NCBI RefSeq assembly: GCF_000187245.1
Contig: NC_027863.1
Location: 866,735-930,734, forward strand
Direction: 5' to 3'
DNA: 64,000 nucleotides
From: Ogataea parapolymorpha DL-1
Lineage: Eukaryota > Ascomycota > Pichiomycetes > Pichiales > Pichiaceae
In this document: one piece after another, positions 46,844-55,614 of the stretch
Layout: the number at the start of each line of letters is the position of its first letter
How positions within the stretch are numbered: position 1 is the stretch's first letter
Notes under the pieces: generated by a model
Seen by the model: only the letters and a program-made list of their open reading frames with translations
The model's database searches: none
Told to the model about the DNA's origin: nothing
Program-made: the position numbers and the translations under genes

Positions 46844-48331
46844 CTAAGAAATATACACTTTAATATCGTTCCAATAACAAATCGCACATCGTTTGGAACA
46901 GAAAATTCGCTTCACGGGGATCTCTATCGCATCTTTAAAATCCCACCATTCCATGAGTTCTGCGACGCTTTCCACACAAGTGTTCTCACAATATCCACAA
47001 GTCACTCCGTTGTTTCCGTGAATCAGTGCCTTGATGGCCAACTTGTACACTCGCTCGTGTACCGTGTCTTTCCATTTCAAAAGTTCTGACTGAGAAATCA
47101 GGTAGTTCGATATCTTCCGCAGCGATAGCTCGACCAGCGTAGGGGTCCACTGGTGCTTTTCCTTGAGATGAGATTGCTCAGAGTTGAACGACGAAAAATC
47201 GGTTTCTTGAAGGACGGAAAGATTCCTTGCAAGCGAAATGGCATTCAAGGCGGCTTTGGAAACCTGTTTGTTCTTCGACGTCCAATGAAGTTGGCCTATA
47301 TGTTTGAGGGTCGAGTCTGGGTATGGAGACCCGTAGCCATTTACCTCACGCGTATTTTCGCTGGAAGAATGTTCAATGAGCGGGTTAGGCCTGATTCTCA
47401 ATGTGTGTAGGTTCTCTAGTTTTAAGATATTATGGGGCAGAAACTTGATCTTGTTGTTGGATAAGTTGAGGCTTTTCAGATTGGTTGATTTCTCTATTAG
47501 CCCTGGAACTCTCGCTATTTTGTTATTGCGCAGAGAGAGCACTTCTAGACCATTAATATCAAAGATTTTGGGATTGAGTGACCTGAGCTGGTTTTTGGAG
47601 GCATGAATGTGCAAAACTGGCTTAATGATCCCGTCTGGCCCATATAGAACAAGGTCTTTGAAATCTGCTATTTGCTCTGGTAGCGAGTCCAATCCGAGCT
47701 CTTCTAGCTCCAAATTGTATATCCTGCTAGCATGATCGACTTCTTGATCAAATAAGGTGGTAATGATCTCCGAGGCAGCTTTGCTTGCCGCTTCAGTGTT
47801 CTTGACAACAAAAAACATGGGGTCGTCGTATAAACTAGGCCGATATCCTTCAGGGAATGTTGAGTCCCGAAGCTGCACACCGTAAACTCTACCGTCACGG
47901 TCCAAAGCCAATTGCTCCTCATTGTTAAGTACACGTTGCCGCTTTCTGGTAGGTTCTTGTGCCAGAGAAGAGGACGTGCGTTCCGCAGAGATTTTTGGCG
48001 GAGTGTCAACTAAAGTAGCCTGTGACTGAGAAATCATAGGCGGAGATGACGGAATGGTATCCAACGTGGTGTTATTCGTCATGTAGGAGTTGTCAAGCTC
48101 GGCATCAGGAATGTACTGCAAATGGGGAGAGCTTGTTGAAGGCTGCCTGTCAAAGTGTGGAGTATAGGACGAGCTGGAAAAAGATATCGGATCAGACGTG
48201 CCTGAGCTCACATGGCTCCTTAGAAAACCTGAAAATTGGTGATTGCGCACATTTTCCTCGTCCACAGCCATGTCATCATCGCTGGCATAAGCAGCTGTAC
48301 GCTTCCGAGCCAATGGAGGTCTTGACTCCAT
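46844..48331 (-). CDS. Leucine-rich repeat protein with C-terminal Cys cluster
   Basis: A 495-residue protein. Residues 1-145 are disordered, with basic (KRQR) and acidic patches. Residues ~200-330 contain leucine-rich repeats (IYNLELEELGLDSLPEQI, LEVLSLRNNKIARVPGLI, LKSLNLSNNKIKFLPHNIL, LHTLRIRPNP). The last ~70 residues have CGYCENTC and, after a gap, CSKRCAICYW, giving CxxCxxxC plus CxxxCxxC, a potential zinc site. No close S. cerevisiae homologue comes to mind; similar LRR proteins of unknown role exist in fission yeast and filamentous fungi. It is convergent with PAC1. Two Cbf1-like sites lie about 75-100 bp upstream of the start. Confidence 0.8.
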   Translation of the reverse strand: MESRPPLARKRTAAYASDDDMAVDEENVRNHQFSGFLRSHVSSGTSDPISFSSSSYTPHFDRQPSTSSPHLQYIPDAELDNSYMTNNTTLDTIPSSPPMISQSQATLVDTPPKISAERTSSSLAQEPTRKRQRVLNNEEQLALDRDGRVYGVQLRDSTFPEGYRPSLYDDPMFFVVKNTEAASKAASEIITTLFDQEVDHASRIYNLELEELGLDSLPEQIADFKDLVLYGPDGIIKPVLHIHASKNQLRSLNPKIFDINGLEVLSLRNNKIARVPGLIEKSTNLKSLNLSNNKIKFLPHNILKLENLHTLRIRPNPLIEHSSSENTREVNGYGSPYPDSTLKHIGQLHWTSKNKQVSKAALNAISLARNLSVLQETDFSSFNSEQSHLKEKHQWTPTLVELSLRKISNYLISQSELLKWKDTVHERVYKLAIKALIHGNNGVTCGYCENTCVESVAELMEWWDFKDAIEIPVKRIFCSKRCAICYWNDIKVYIS

Positions 48332-48846
48332 GGTTAGTTTACGCGTGCACTTTTATTTTTCAGTAGCACCGCCAATGCGCTAATCTGGCAGGAGTAAAAA
48401 TCGGTATCACATGACATATTACACGTGACCAAGTTCGTCAAAACTTTCAGCAGGGGTTCGCAACCGAGAGCAAATCGCTATTGTTCAACGTTCGCAACGA
48501 CTCATTAGTCTGAAGTTTTTCCAGCATTGCTTGCTAATCTTAGTGTTGCTAAATTAGCGAGATACGTCTCCCTACACTCAGTTTTATGGTACAATTGCTA
48601 CAGATGATTCATCTAGCAAGATCTCTCATCTATACAAATCTTATTGTTTGTTTTCTTACATAATTGTAAGCTGCATTCAGTGCTAGGTGCCTTCCTGTCT
48701 GGAATGCAATATAACAATCGTAAAACACAATTACTGCCGGCAGAATCACTCACGTAATCTCTCCGCCTAAAAATAAATTCCTGCAATGCCAATTATCTAA
48801 CTATGGAGCGTAATAGGTATCATTCATTATACTAGGGTCTTACAAA
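48332..48846. other. 515-bp intergenic region with tandem E-box/CDEI-like sites
   Basis: The longest gene-free gap inside the window. It holds the promoter of the LRR gene (minus strand) and the 3' flank of the orphan ORF at 48847. ATCACATG (48406-48413) and CACGTGAC (48422-48429) both fit the RTCACRTG Cbf1/CDEI consensus. A TTGCTAA direct repeat lies at 48531-48537 and 48546-48552. No tRNA, snoRNA boxes or LTR could be supported. Confidence 0.5.
48406..48429. promoter_or_regulatory. Paired Cbf1/Pho4-type E-box sites
   Basis: ATCACATG and, 8 bp further on, CACGTGAC (GTCACGTG on the other strand). Each matches RTCACRTG. They lie 75-98 bp upstream of the LRR gene start, so probably act on that promoter. 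Confidence 0.5.
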
Positions 48847-49389
48847 CTATAGTTGGACAAGCCTTGGCTTTGTGAACACGACAGCGCATGTGAGGCGTCT
48901 TCTGTGCCTTATGTTATTTTTGCGATCTTTTTTGAGGGATCTGGAGCAATCGCCGGTATCGTTCCATCCCGACGAGTTCCTTCTCTGGTGGTTGATGTGG
49001 CTATCCAGCTCATCGAACGATGGATCGGATTTATCGTTGTCATCTAAAACATGATCATGGAGCGTTTTCTGAGAATCGATGCTGGAAATGGAACTGGACG
49101 GCGAGGTTGGTTGCAAACTGTCGAGGTCGTCGTTGTTGTACTTTGTACCCTGCTCCAAGCATTGTGATAAATTCGGGTAGGAGCTGGATTTGCGGTCCAG
49201 GAGTTTGGAGCGAGTTTGGTCACTGTTCAGTCCTGATGACTCCAAGTGACCTCGCTTGCGGAAGTACACCAAAGAGCCGACCAAAGGAAGACTTCCAGGA
49301 TTGTAAACGATTGGGTCGGCCAGCTGCTTTTTGGATTCCTCTTCAACGTATCTTTCAGGCTCGGATATCACCAACGAACACTTTCTCAT
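48847..49389 (-). CDS. Uncharacterised Ser-rich protein
   Basis: A 180-residue ORF with no family I recognise. The N-terminal ~45 residues look foldable (YNPGSLPLVGSLVYFRKRGHLES). The middle is Ser/Asp-rich and disordered (PTSPSSSISSIDSQK), and the C terminus is strongly basic (KKDRKNNIRHRRR), possibly nuclear or membrane-binding. There is no signal peptide. It is flanked by long non-coding stretches (515 bp and 252 bp), consistent with a real gene with its own regulation. Coding status is based on length and composition only. Confidence 0.55.
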   Translation of the reverse strand: MRKCSLVISEPERYVEEESKKQLADPIVYNPGSLPLVGSLVYFRKRGHLESSGLNSDQTRSKLLDRKSSSYPNLSQCLEQGTKYNNDDLDSLQPTSPSSSISSIDSQKTLHDHVLDDNDKSDPSFDELDSHINHQRRNSSGWNDTGDCSRSLKKDRKNNIRHRRRLTCAVVFTKPRLVQL

Positions 49390-49579
49390 GGTAGAACATC
49401 AAGTTAATTGAAGATCAAGTAAAAACTTTCAAGCAACTAATATATCGCCCCACAATATATTCTTACTGTACCTTACTCAATTCTGGGGGTGGGGTGACGA
49501 AATTGATATCTTGGAATTCCGCAATCTGCGAAGTATATTAGCTAAAAATCTGACATCGCCCAAATACCGACGCAGGTAT

Positions 49580-49603
49580 CGGGACATGGTTCGGGACATG
49601 GTT
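49580..49603. repeat. 12-bp perfect tandem duplication
   Basis: CGGGACATGGTT occurs twice without gap (49580-49591, 49592-49603). It lies in the 252 bp gap between the orphan ORF and the tRNA, about 40 bp beyond the tRNA 3' end. Origin and role are unknown. Confidence 0.85.
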
Positions 49604-49630
49604 GCTTAATTCCCCAAAAGAAAAGACAAT

Positions 49631-49638
49631 AAAAAAAA
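49631..49638 (-). terminator. RNA polymerase III terminator of tRNA-iMet
   Basis: On the minus strand an uninterrupted T8 run follows the tRNA 3' end by 3 nt. This is a standard Pol III termination signal. Confidence 0.9.
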
Positions 49639-49641
49639 GAG

Positions 49642-49713
49642 TAGCACCGGTTGGTTTCGATCCAACGACATCAGGGTTATGAGCCCTGCGCGCTTCCACT
49701 GCGCCACGGTGCT
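49642..49713 (-). tRNA. Initiator tRNA-Met (CAU)
   Basis: A 72-nt tRNA with no intron. The acceptor stem AGCACCG pairs with CGGTGCT, with discriminator A. The anticodon loop CTCATAA (CAU) is closed by three G:C pairs (GGG/CCC). The first pair is A1:U72, and the T loop reads ATCGAAA, with A54 instead of T54. The A1:U72 pair, the GGG/CCC stem and A54/A60 identify a eukaryotic initiator. Most of the sequence equals yeast tRNA-iMet, including GGCGCAGTGGAAGCGCGCAG. It is transcribed away from RAX2, 76 bp from the nearest ATG of that locus. Confidence 0.96.
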
Positions 49714-49788
49714 AAGTTTCGTCAATTTTTGGACGCTGGATGACTAAGTAAACGCATAAGTACAGTTTGTGCTTCTTTCAACCTGCCT

Positions 49789-49884
49789 ATGTGCATCCAA
49801 AGGCAATACCTTTTTTGGTTCCTCCTTGGTTGTGTTCTGCAAAATACTATCTGCTCTTCCCTGCCAGCCAACTTCAGCGAATAA
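49789..49884 (+). other. Short signal-peptide-like ORF in the RAX2 leader
   Basis: A 31-codon ORF. Its product starts MCIQRQ, has a hydrophobic core (YLFWFLLGCVL) and a small-residue, SS-L-PA end, i.e. a textbook secretory signal. It lies out of frame with RAX2 and ends 113 bp before the first RAX2 ATG. It could be a first exon of RAX2 or a uORF. No canonical donor GTATGT/GTAAGT is present, so the link is unproven. Confidence 0.4.
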
Positions 49885-49997
49885 TTTTTGTTTATGTATT
49901 TCCCGTTTGGGCAATACACAAACTTTGCACTGTATTTTTCCAGACTATCTGCAAACCGTTTTACGAAAAGGATTTTAGTCTATGGACTGACTTAGCC

Positions 49998-52900
49998 ATG
50001 AAGCTTTCAAAAACAACTGTTGCGAGCAGTCTGGTATCAGCTCAAATGGCTCGAGGGGCCATATTTGATGCAGCCCAAATAGACCAACCATCCATACTGG
50101 AGCCCATCTTTATTTATGGCCAATTTGACTCTATTTCTAATTATTCTGACGTTTCCAAATACAACCTCACAACAGGAAATTATGGACTGTGGGCCCTGAG
50201 TGCTGACAACGACTCGATTGTCCAATTGGAAACCACCACGGCTACCAACCTATTTAATCTGAAAGATACATCTCTTATTTACCTGGTCGACGGCCAACCG
50301 TTCATATACGACATCGAAGCAAAAAACAGTACACCTGTGCGAAATTGGGACCAAGTTGAAGGAAATGTCTCGAGCGTTCTTCTTTACGATAACGAGATCT
50401 ATTTTGGTGGAGATCTCTCTTATGACAATGAATCTGGTGTGGTGGTATACAACCTTTTGAATGATACTCTGGCAGGTACTCCGTTCGGTGGATTCAATGG
50501 CGCAGTGAACACCATGATCCATGGCAGCAACAACAGCATTGTATTTGGAGGAGATTTTGATTCCATTGGCTTCCCAGACCTTTTGGCTACCAATGGCAGC
50601 AACTCGACGTTGGTGGACCCAGATCAGTTGATCAGTTTCAGGTGGGCCCAGATATCAAGCTCTTCTGGCTCAGGTGCACAAAGTATTGTTTGTCCCTCAG
50701 ATCTAGCCCAATGGACGCTGGGAGAAGGGGAACAGGGGTCGTGGTCTGCGGTACTGCCGAATGCTGTGCAACCTTCGAAAATACGCTTATACAATCTACC
50801 CGACGAAAACGGAGCGAGTCTTTTCAGAGTGATAACGCAGCCCGCAAACGGCATCATGAATCTGTCGTATATTGATCCTGACTCGCTTGAGACGCGGTAC
50901 TGCGATGCCTGGTGCCCGCTGCTGCCGAATACAAATTTATCAGCTTCAATAGACCAGCACGAGGACGTGGTCAACAATGGATTTTACACCACGGCAAGCA
51001 ACGTGACGGCTGGCTGGGTCGGGTTTGGAGAAAACTACCAGGAATTTGAATTTGTTAATACTCTGCAGGTCAGCGAAATATCGATCCAAGTTCTTGACAA
51101 TTATGGCAGCTATGCAGGATTGTCTGGTTTTGAGATGTTCCAATACGGAACTACAATTTACGCTAATAACACACTCAACGAGCCAACGTGCTCCAATATC
51201 GAGGATTACTCAAAAGCGTCCAATTTAGGCGACGTGGACTGGGCTTCCGCACAAGGCTATTTGACCACTACCATCGACAGCTCAGATATCAACGGCCAAG
51301 GTATCAGATACCATCTCAATATCACCTACTCCGGAAACTACTCAGTTTTTTTGTACACACCGGGATGTTTGGGCGACGACTCGTGCGACAAAAGAGGAAT
51401 TGTCAACGCATCATTTTATAATAGTGCCGAGCTCCTGAGCAGCAAACTGGTCTACCAAACCAACAATGAGGAAAAATACGACATAATATACTCGGGCTAC
51501 ATTGATATGGAGGCTGACTCCCAAGCATATCTTGACGTCACCATTGACTCTGCGCTTTACAGTGATGATGTCACTTTTGTCGCCGGCTCGGTTTACGCTG
51601 AGTTTAATGGTCTGGATATCAAAAAGATAATAAGGAATAAGTTGAACGGTCTATTTGGATATCAACCGGGATTCGAAGGACCGTTTGGTAATTCTTCCAT
51701 TGATCTGCTGGGACAAAATTTAACTGCAAACGCAAACGTCACTGGCTTGTATCTCAATAATACAGTGCTCTACGTTGCTGGAGATTTTGAGTCGAATTAC
51801 GGCGAAAACTTAATTGCCTTTGACACCAGTACAGCAGACATTGAGGACATTGCCGGTGTCAGCGACCCTGTGAGCCAGCTCCTAGCTGTTGATACAGATC
51901 TGGTGCTGGTCTCGGAGGATCAAAATGTCGGCCTATTCAACGGTAGCTACCGGGAGCTGGCAGTCGTTGACTATCCGTTTTCTGCTACCACGTTCAACTA
52001 CAACTCCTCAGAGTACATTTCGCTGATATCCGAAAGAAACACCTCAATATACGATTACGACACGCAAACTTGGACCACTTCGGACCTGCTTAGGCTCAAT
52101 ATCTCAAAAGCCGTCGAAATTGACGATGTCGACTTTGCTGTTGGACAGGTTGTGAAATATGACGCCAGATCAATTAATGTCGCGCAAATCAGAAATGGGT
52201 CAACCTTCTCTTTGGATTCAATCAAATCTGGAGAAATATACACGGCAATGTATTTGAACGAAACACTTATCTTGGGCGGAAACTTCACCACCATAGACGA
52301 AAAGAGAAATTTTGTGATTGTCAATGGCACCACCCCGAACATAAGTTTCAGCGACAATTCGGCTGTAAGAGCGCTGTACAGCTACAAAGACGCCATATAT
52401 GTGGCCTTTGATGGAACCGCCTCCATTAATGGTACATCTGGCTCTGGCTTATGGGTGTACAACACCACCTCGCAGGATCATATTTTCATGTCTGACAGAT
52501 TGACGGGAAGCGTCAACACTCTTAGTGTCAATCCAAAGGACAGCAGCGTGGTACTTGGAGGAAACTTTACATCTAGCCGATGCAGTTATCTGTGTTTCTT
52601 CAACCCGCAAAATAGGACATTATCCGCGCCGTCCAGCCAGGTTTCTGGAGAAGTGACACATCTGCAGTATTTGGACACCTTGAGCATTCTCGTGAGCACT
52701 AACTCACCTGAGCCGTCTCTAAGGCTTCTCAATCTTAACACATCTTCTGTTGAATCCATGAACTACCTGAATAACGTCTCCCTACCGGGAAACGTCAAGA
52801 AATTTATGGTTCCTGGATCGCATCTCGAGGACACGGTGATTGTCATGGGCGATAGCTACATTGGCTCGATCAGAGGAAGCAGCTTCAACCAAATTGGGGG

Positions 52901-53429
52901 ATATGGGTCGAACACCACCTTCAGCGACTTTGAGTTGGTCAACTCTTCCTCGTCGTTCGTCGACAACCAAGTTTTGGTAGCTACAGGAAAAATTGTACTT
53001 CCCGCGTACGGTACCGCAAATCTTGCCGCTTACAACGGAAGTTCGTGGATCCCGCTTGTGGCTGCTGGGCAGAGCTTCAACTCGACTCTAGCCACGATGA
53101 AAGGAGTGGTGAAAAGCTTCAGAACAATTAATTATGCCACCAATACCACCAACTCCTCCAGTTCCTTGCCAAGTACTCAAACCAGTTCTCCACACTCTCA
53201 GAGCAAGGGCACGAGCCATCTCACCAAAGGACAGGTTGTCGGCGTTGGGCTGGCGTTGTCTGTTGGAACCATGTTCCTGTTCACAGCAGCAGCGGCTGGA
53301 TTATACTACGCAAGTAACAGAGCCACCAGAACTGCGCCGCTGCATTCCAGAGTGGGTGAGGACAAGATGATGCAAGCCGTTCCGCCAGACCAAGTGATGA
53401 ACAATCTGAATAAAGCTAAGGCTTCATAG
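49998..53429 (+). CDS. RAX2: Rax2, bud-site landmark membrane glycoprotein
   Basis: A protein of about 1143 residues. A very large extracellular region rich in NXS/T sites has kelch/beta-propeller-like repeats (FGGDFDSIG, YVAGDFESNYG, LGGNFTTID, LGGNFTSSR). One TM segment lies near residues 1073-1097 (VVGVGLALSVGTMFLFTAAAA), followed by a short cytosolic tail. This is the Rax2 pattern; Rax1-Rax2 mark bipolar bud sites. The first ATG (49998) gives MKLSKTTVASSLVSAQMARG, a weak signal peptide for a secreted ectodomain. An ACTGACTTAG branch/acceptor-like sequence sits just before it. The frame is open further upstream to 49767 without another ATG, so the 5' end may be spliced. Confidence 0.9.
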   Translation: MKLSKTTVASSLVSAQMARGAIFDAAQIDQPSILEPIFIYGQFDSISNYSDVSKYNLTTGNYGLWALSADNDSIVQLETTTATNLFNLKDTSLIYLVDGQPFIYDIEAKNSTPVRNWDQVEGNVSSVLLYDNEIYFGGDLSYDNESGVVVYNLLNDTLAGTPFGGFNGAVNTMIHGSNNSIVFGGDFDSIGFPDLLATNGSNSTLVDPDQLISFRWAQISSSSGSGAQSIVCPSDLAQWTLGEGEQGSWSAVLPNAVQPSKIRLYNLPDENGASLFRVITQPANGIMNLSYIDPDSLETRYCDAWCPLLPNTNLSASIDQHEDVVNNGFYTTASNVTAGWVGFGENYQEFEFVNTLQVSEISIQVLDNYGSYAGLSGFEMFQYGTTIYANNTLNEPTCSNIEDYSKASNLGDVDWASAQGYLTTTIDSSDINGQGIRYHLNITYSGNYSVFLYTPGCLGDDSCDKRGIVNASFYNSAELLSSKLVYQTNNEEKYDIIYSGYIDMEADSQAYLDVTIDSALYSDDVTFVAGSVYAEFNGLDIKKIIRNKLNGLFGYQPGFEGPFGNSSIDLLGQNLTANANVTGLYLNNTVLYVAGDFESNYGENLIAFDTSTADIEDIAGVSDPVSQLLAVDTDLVLVSEDQNVGLFNGSYRELAVVDYPFSATTFNYNSSEYISLISERNTSIYDYDTQTWTTSDLLRLNISKAVEIDDVDFAVGQVVKYDARSINVAQIRNGSTFSLDSIKSGEIYTAMYLNETLILGGNFTTIDEKRNFVIVNGTTPNISFSDNSAVRALYSYKDAIYVAFDGTASINGTSGSGLWVYNTTSQDHIFMSDRLTGSVNTLSVNPKDSSVVLGGNFTSSRCSYLCFFNPQNRTLSAPSSQVSGEVTHLQYLDTLSILVSTNSPEPSLRLLNLNTSSVESMNYLNNVSLPGNVKKFMVPGSHLEDTVIVMGDSYIGSIRGSSFNQIGGYGSNTTFSDFELVNSSSSFVDNQVLVATGKIVLPAYGTANLAAYNGSSWIPLVAAGQSFNSTLATMKGVVKSFRTINYATNTTNSSSSLPSTQTSSPHSQSKGTSHLTKGQVVGVGLALSVGTMFLFTAAAAGLYYASNRATRTAPLHSRVGEDKMMQAVPPDQVMNNLNKAKAS

Positions 53430-53519
53430 TCTCTGTATATTAATTGCATAAAGACGATTTCAATCGTCGCGTCGAAAATAGAGTACAAAAAACAATTCCT
53501 TCTGAAGCATTTTCAGAGA

Positions 53520-55541
53520 ATGTCTAAAAGTTTAGAGAATGTGGCCTTGGGAATCCGATCCAAGTTTAACGAGAACGTGTACAATCTCATTGGTCTGGAC
53601 ATGAAGGGCGCTCCTTCGTTGATCTGCAAACAACTAATTGTGCAGAACTACTGTCCCAAAATCAGTGTCATTTCTACAACGAGCTCCGACGCTCTAGCCT
53701 CCACTTTGGGATTCGGCAACTTTCTGGAACTTCTCAGGTGTTTTGAACAAGGCCTTCTGGATCAAGATCCCGGAATTTCTACTGCTAATGGCTCCAACTT
53801 AAGGCTGACAGTGCGATTTGTCAGTCCCATTATGGATCAGTTACGAGAACAAGAAGAGTTTCTGCAAACAAGGAGATCCAGCTTAGGGGGCAGTGCAAGT
53901 TTGGGTGGCTCAGATTCCTTCAGCCAAACGTTTTCTGTGTCAGAATTGTACAACCTGAACTCATTGGATCCATTCATAAACGACCATATAAAAGATGTTG
54001 ACAGCATAATTTCCGCGAGCGATGACCTTGTGAATATAAAACTTGCTCGTAATTCCATCTACTTGAACCTGCTCACAAAGAGCATCTCTTCCACAACGAT
54101 ATCGTCCTTTGAGTTCTTCAACCATCCAATAATGCAATTGTTTGTCGTCACGTCTGCGGATTCCTTGGAGACAGTCAAGGAAGCGCTTTCTGGCTTTAAA
54201 AGGACCGCATACCCGAGTTGGTTGGATATTGAGTCGATAGTGGAGCTGGTTCTCATTATTGTCGACCCAGAAAAGGATCTACAGGATGGACTACGTCTGC
54301 AGGAAGAGCTGAAACTAGGTGTTGGCGTGAAAAGTCTCATTGTACCGCTAGACAACTCCGGAGACACTGTGAACGTTGGAAAACCTGTATTTTCCCAGTT
54401 GAGTGAGGAAATGACCAGAACGGAGTCCTCTGAGCGCGGACTTCCGCGCCAAATCTACGAAACGTTCAGCGATCAAATTCAGGATATCATTCACAAGCAG
54501 CTCATTCCTCACATGGAGAGAAAGGTCAGAATGTGGACAGAAGAATACGTGGCTCCTCGCAAAAGCTTTACAGGAAGATTTTTCAACGCAGGAAAGAAAT
54601 GGGGCGGAAACGGCACGAAGAAGTCGTTTTTTTCGTTTGGTAGCAGCGAAAAACTCGAAACCACTCCGGAGCCCACCGGCTCGAGCTACAACAAGAAAGA
54701 CGGTTACTACAACATCAAGTCGCCGGAAATGGCCATACGACGTTTAGCAGACTGGAAATTCATGCTTCGCGACTATCGAAGTTCGTACACGACGTACGAG
54801 CTGCTTAAGAAAGATTTTCTAAGTGACAAGGCGTACAATTATCTTGCTTCGCTCCAAGAATTCATGATCATCTCTTTAATTATCGGCGCAAGCAATAAGG
54901 TCAATCCATTGGACAAACCACCTATCAGCATGGTGATGAATGGAATTACCGCAAAAATCATATCAGAGGTGATCAATCCTCTGGTGGACTCCTCGTTCTA
55001 CTCGTATCTGTCGCGCTGCAACTTGAAGACCTATAGCATCCGATTACTCCTAATAATTGCCGAGCTTTTTTTCATCCTCGGACAGTCGACAGCATACTTT
55101 GGGCACTCCCCAGCCTCTGCTTCTGCATTGTATTACAACGAGGCTATCAATTTGTTTACCAAGCTGATCGACTCGCACCTTTTGGAGAGCACGGCCAACG
55201 CTGTATTAATGGAACGGGTTGCATACATTTATTCTACCTTTGGCCAGCCGGAGAAGTCTCCGAAGAGCACTTTCAAGGGTTCATACTACGAACAGAGCAA
55301 TCCTCGCAAGCTTGAGGTCCCCGATCTCGTCTCTTTTGGCCAGACCAGACATCGCAAGTCGATACTGTGGCTGCTTCTGGCTGCCAAAGAGCTGGACCCG
55401 GTCTCCAAGCCCACCCAAACAAAGTTCCTCGTGGAATGCATCGAGGACGAAATAGCCCAAATCCCAGGACAAGATGTTGCTGTGTGGATGCAGAGGGAAG
55501 ACGGGCTTTTGTACAGTCTAAAAAAAAGTCTAGGTATATAG
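53520..55541 (+). CDS. TRS85: TRAPPIII subunit Trs85 (TRAPPC8)
   Basis: A 673-residue protein. Its N-terminal part includes YCPKISVISTTSSDALASTLGF and LRLTVRFV. The central segment VRMWTEEYVAPRKSFTGRFFNAGKKWGG, then MAIRRLADWKFMLRDYRSSYTTYELLKKDF, is the Trs85/TRAPPC8 signature, followed by a helical repeat C terminus. Family role: directs TRAPPIII to activate Ypt1 in autophagy and endosomal traffic. Length is close to S. cerevisiae Trs85 (698 aa). The start is ATG 53520, 90 bp after the RAX2 stop. Confidence 0.88.
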   Translation: MSKSLENVALGIRSKFNENVYNLIGLDMKGAPSLICKQLIVQNYCPKISVISTTSSDALASTLGFGNFLELLRCFEQGLLDQDPGISTANGSNLRLTVRFVSPIMDQLREQEEFLQTRRSSLGGSASLGGSDSFSQTFSVSELYNLNSLDPFINDHIKDVDSIISASDDLVNIKLARNSIYLNLLTKSISSTTISSFEFFNHPIMQLFVVTSADSLETVKEALSGFKRTAYPSWLDIESIVELVLIIVDPEKDLQDGLRLQEELKLGVGVKSLIVPLDNSGDTVNVGKPVFSQLSEEMTRTESSERGLPRQIYETFSDQIQDIIHKQLIPHMERKVRMWTEEYVAPRKSFTGRFFNAGKKWGGNGTKKSFFSFGSSEKLETTPEPTGSSYNKKDGYYNIKSPEMAIRRLADWKFMLRDYRSSYTTYELLKKDFLSDKAYNYLASLQEFMIISLIIGASNKVNPLDKPPISMVMNGITAKIISEVINPLVDSSFYSYLSRCNLKTYSIRLLLIIAELFFILGQSTAYFGHSPASASALYYNEAINLFTKLIDSHLLESTANAVLMERVAYIYSTFGQPEKSPKSTFKGSYYEQSNPRKLEVPDLVSFGQTRHRKSILWLLLAAKELDPVSKPTQTKFLVECIEDEIAQIPGQDVAVWMQREDGLLYSLKKSLGI

Positions 55542-55614
55542 CACAGCCCACATTCAAGCTTTGTCGCTAAAAATATGTAGGCCAAGTGTGGTGAAAAATT
55601 ACTGCTGATTTAAC

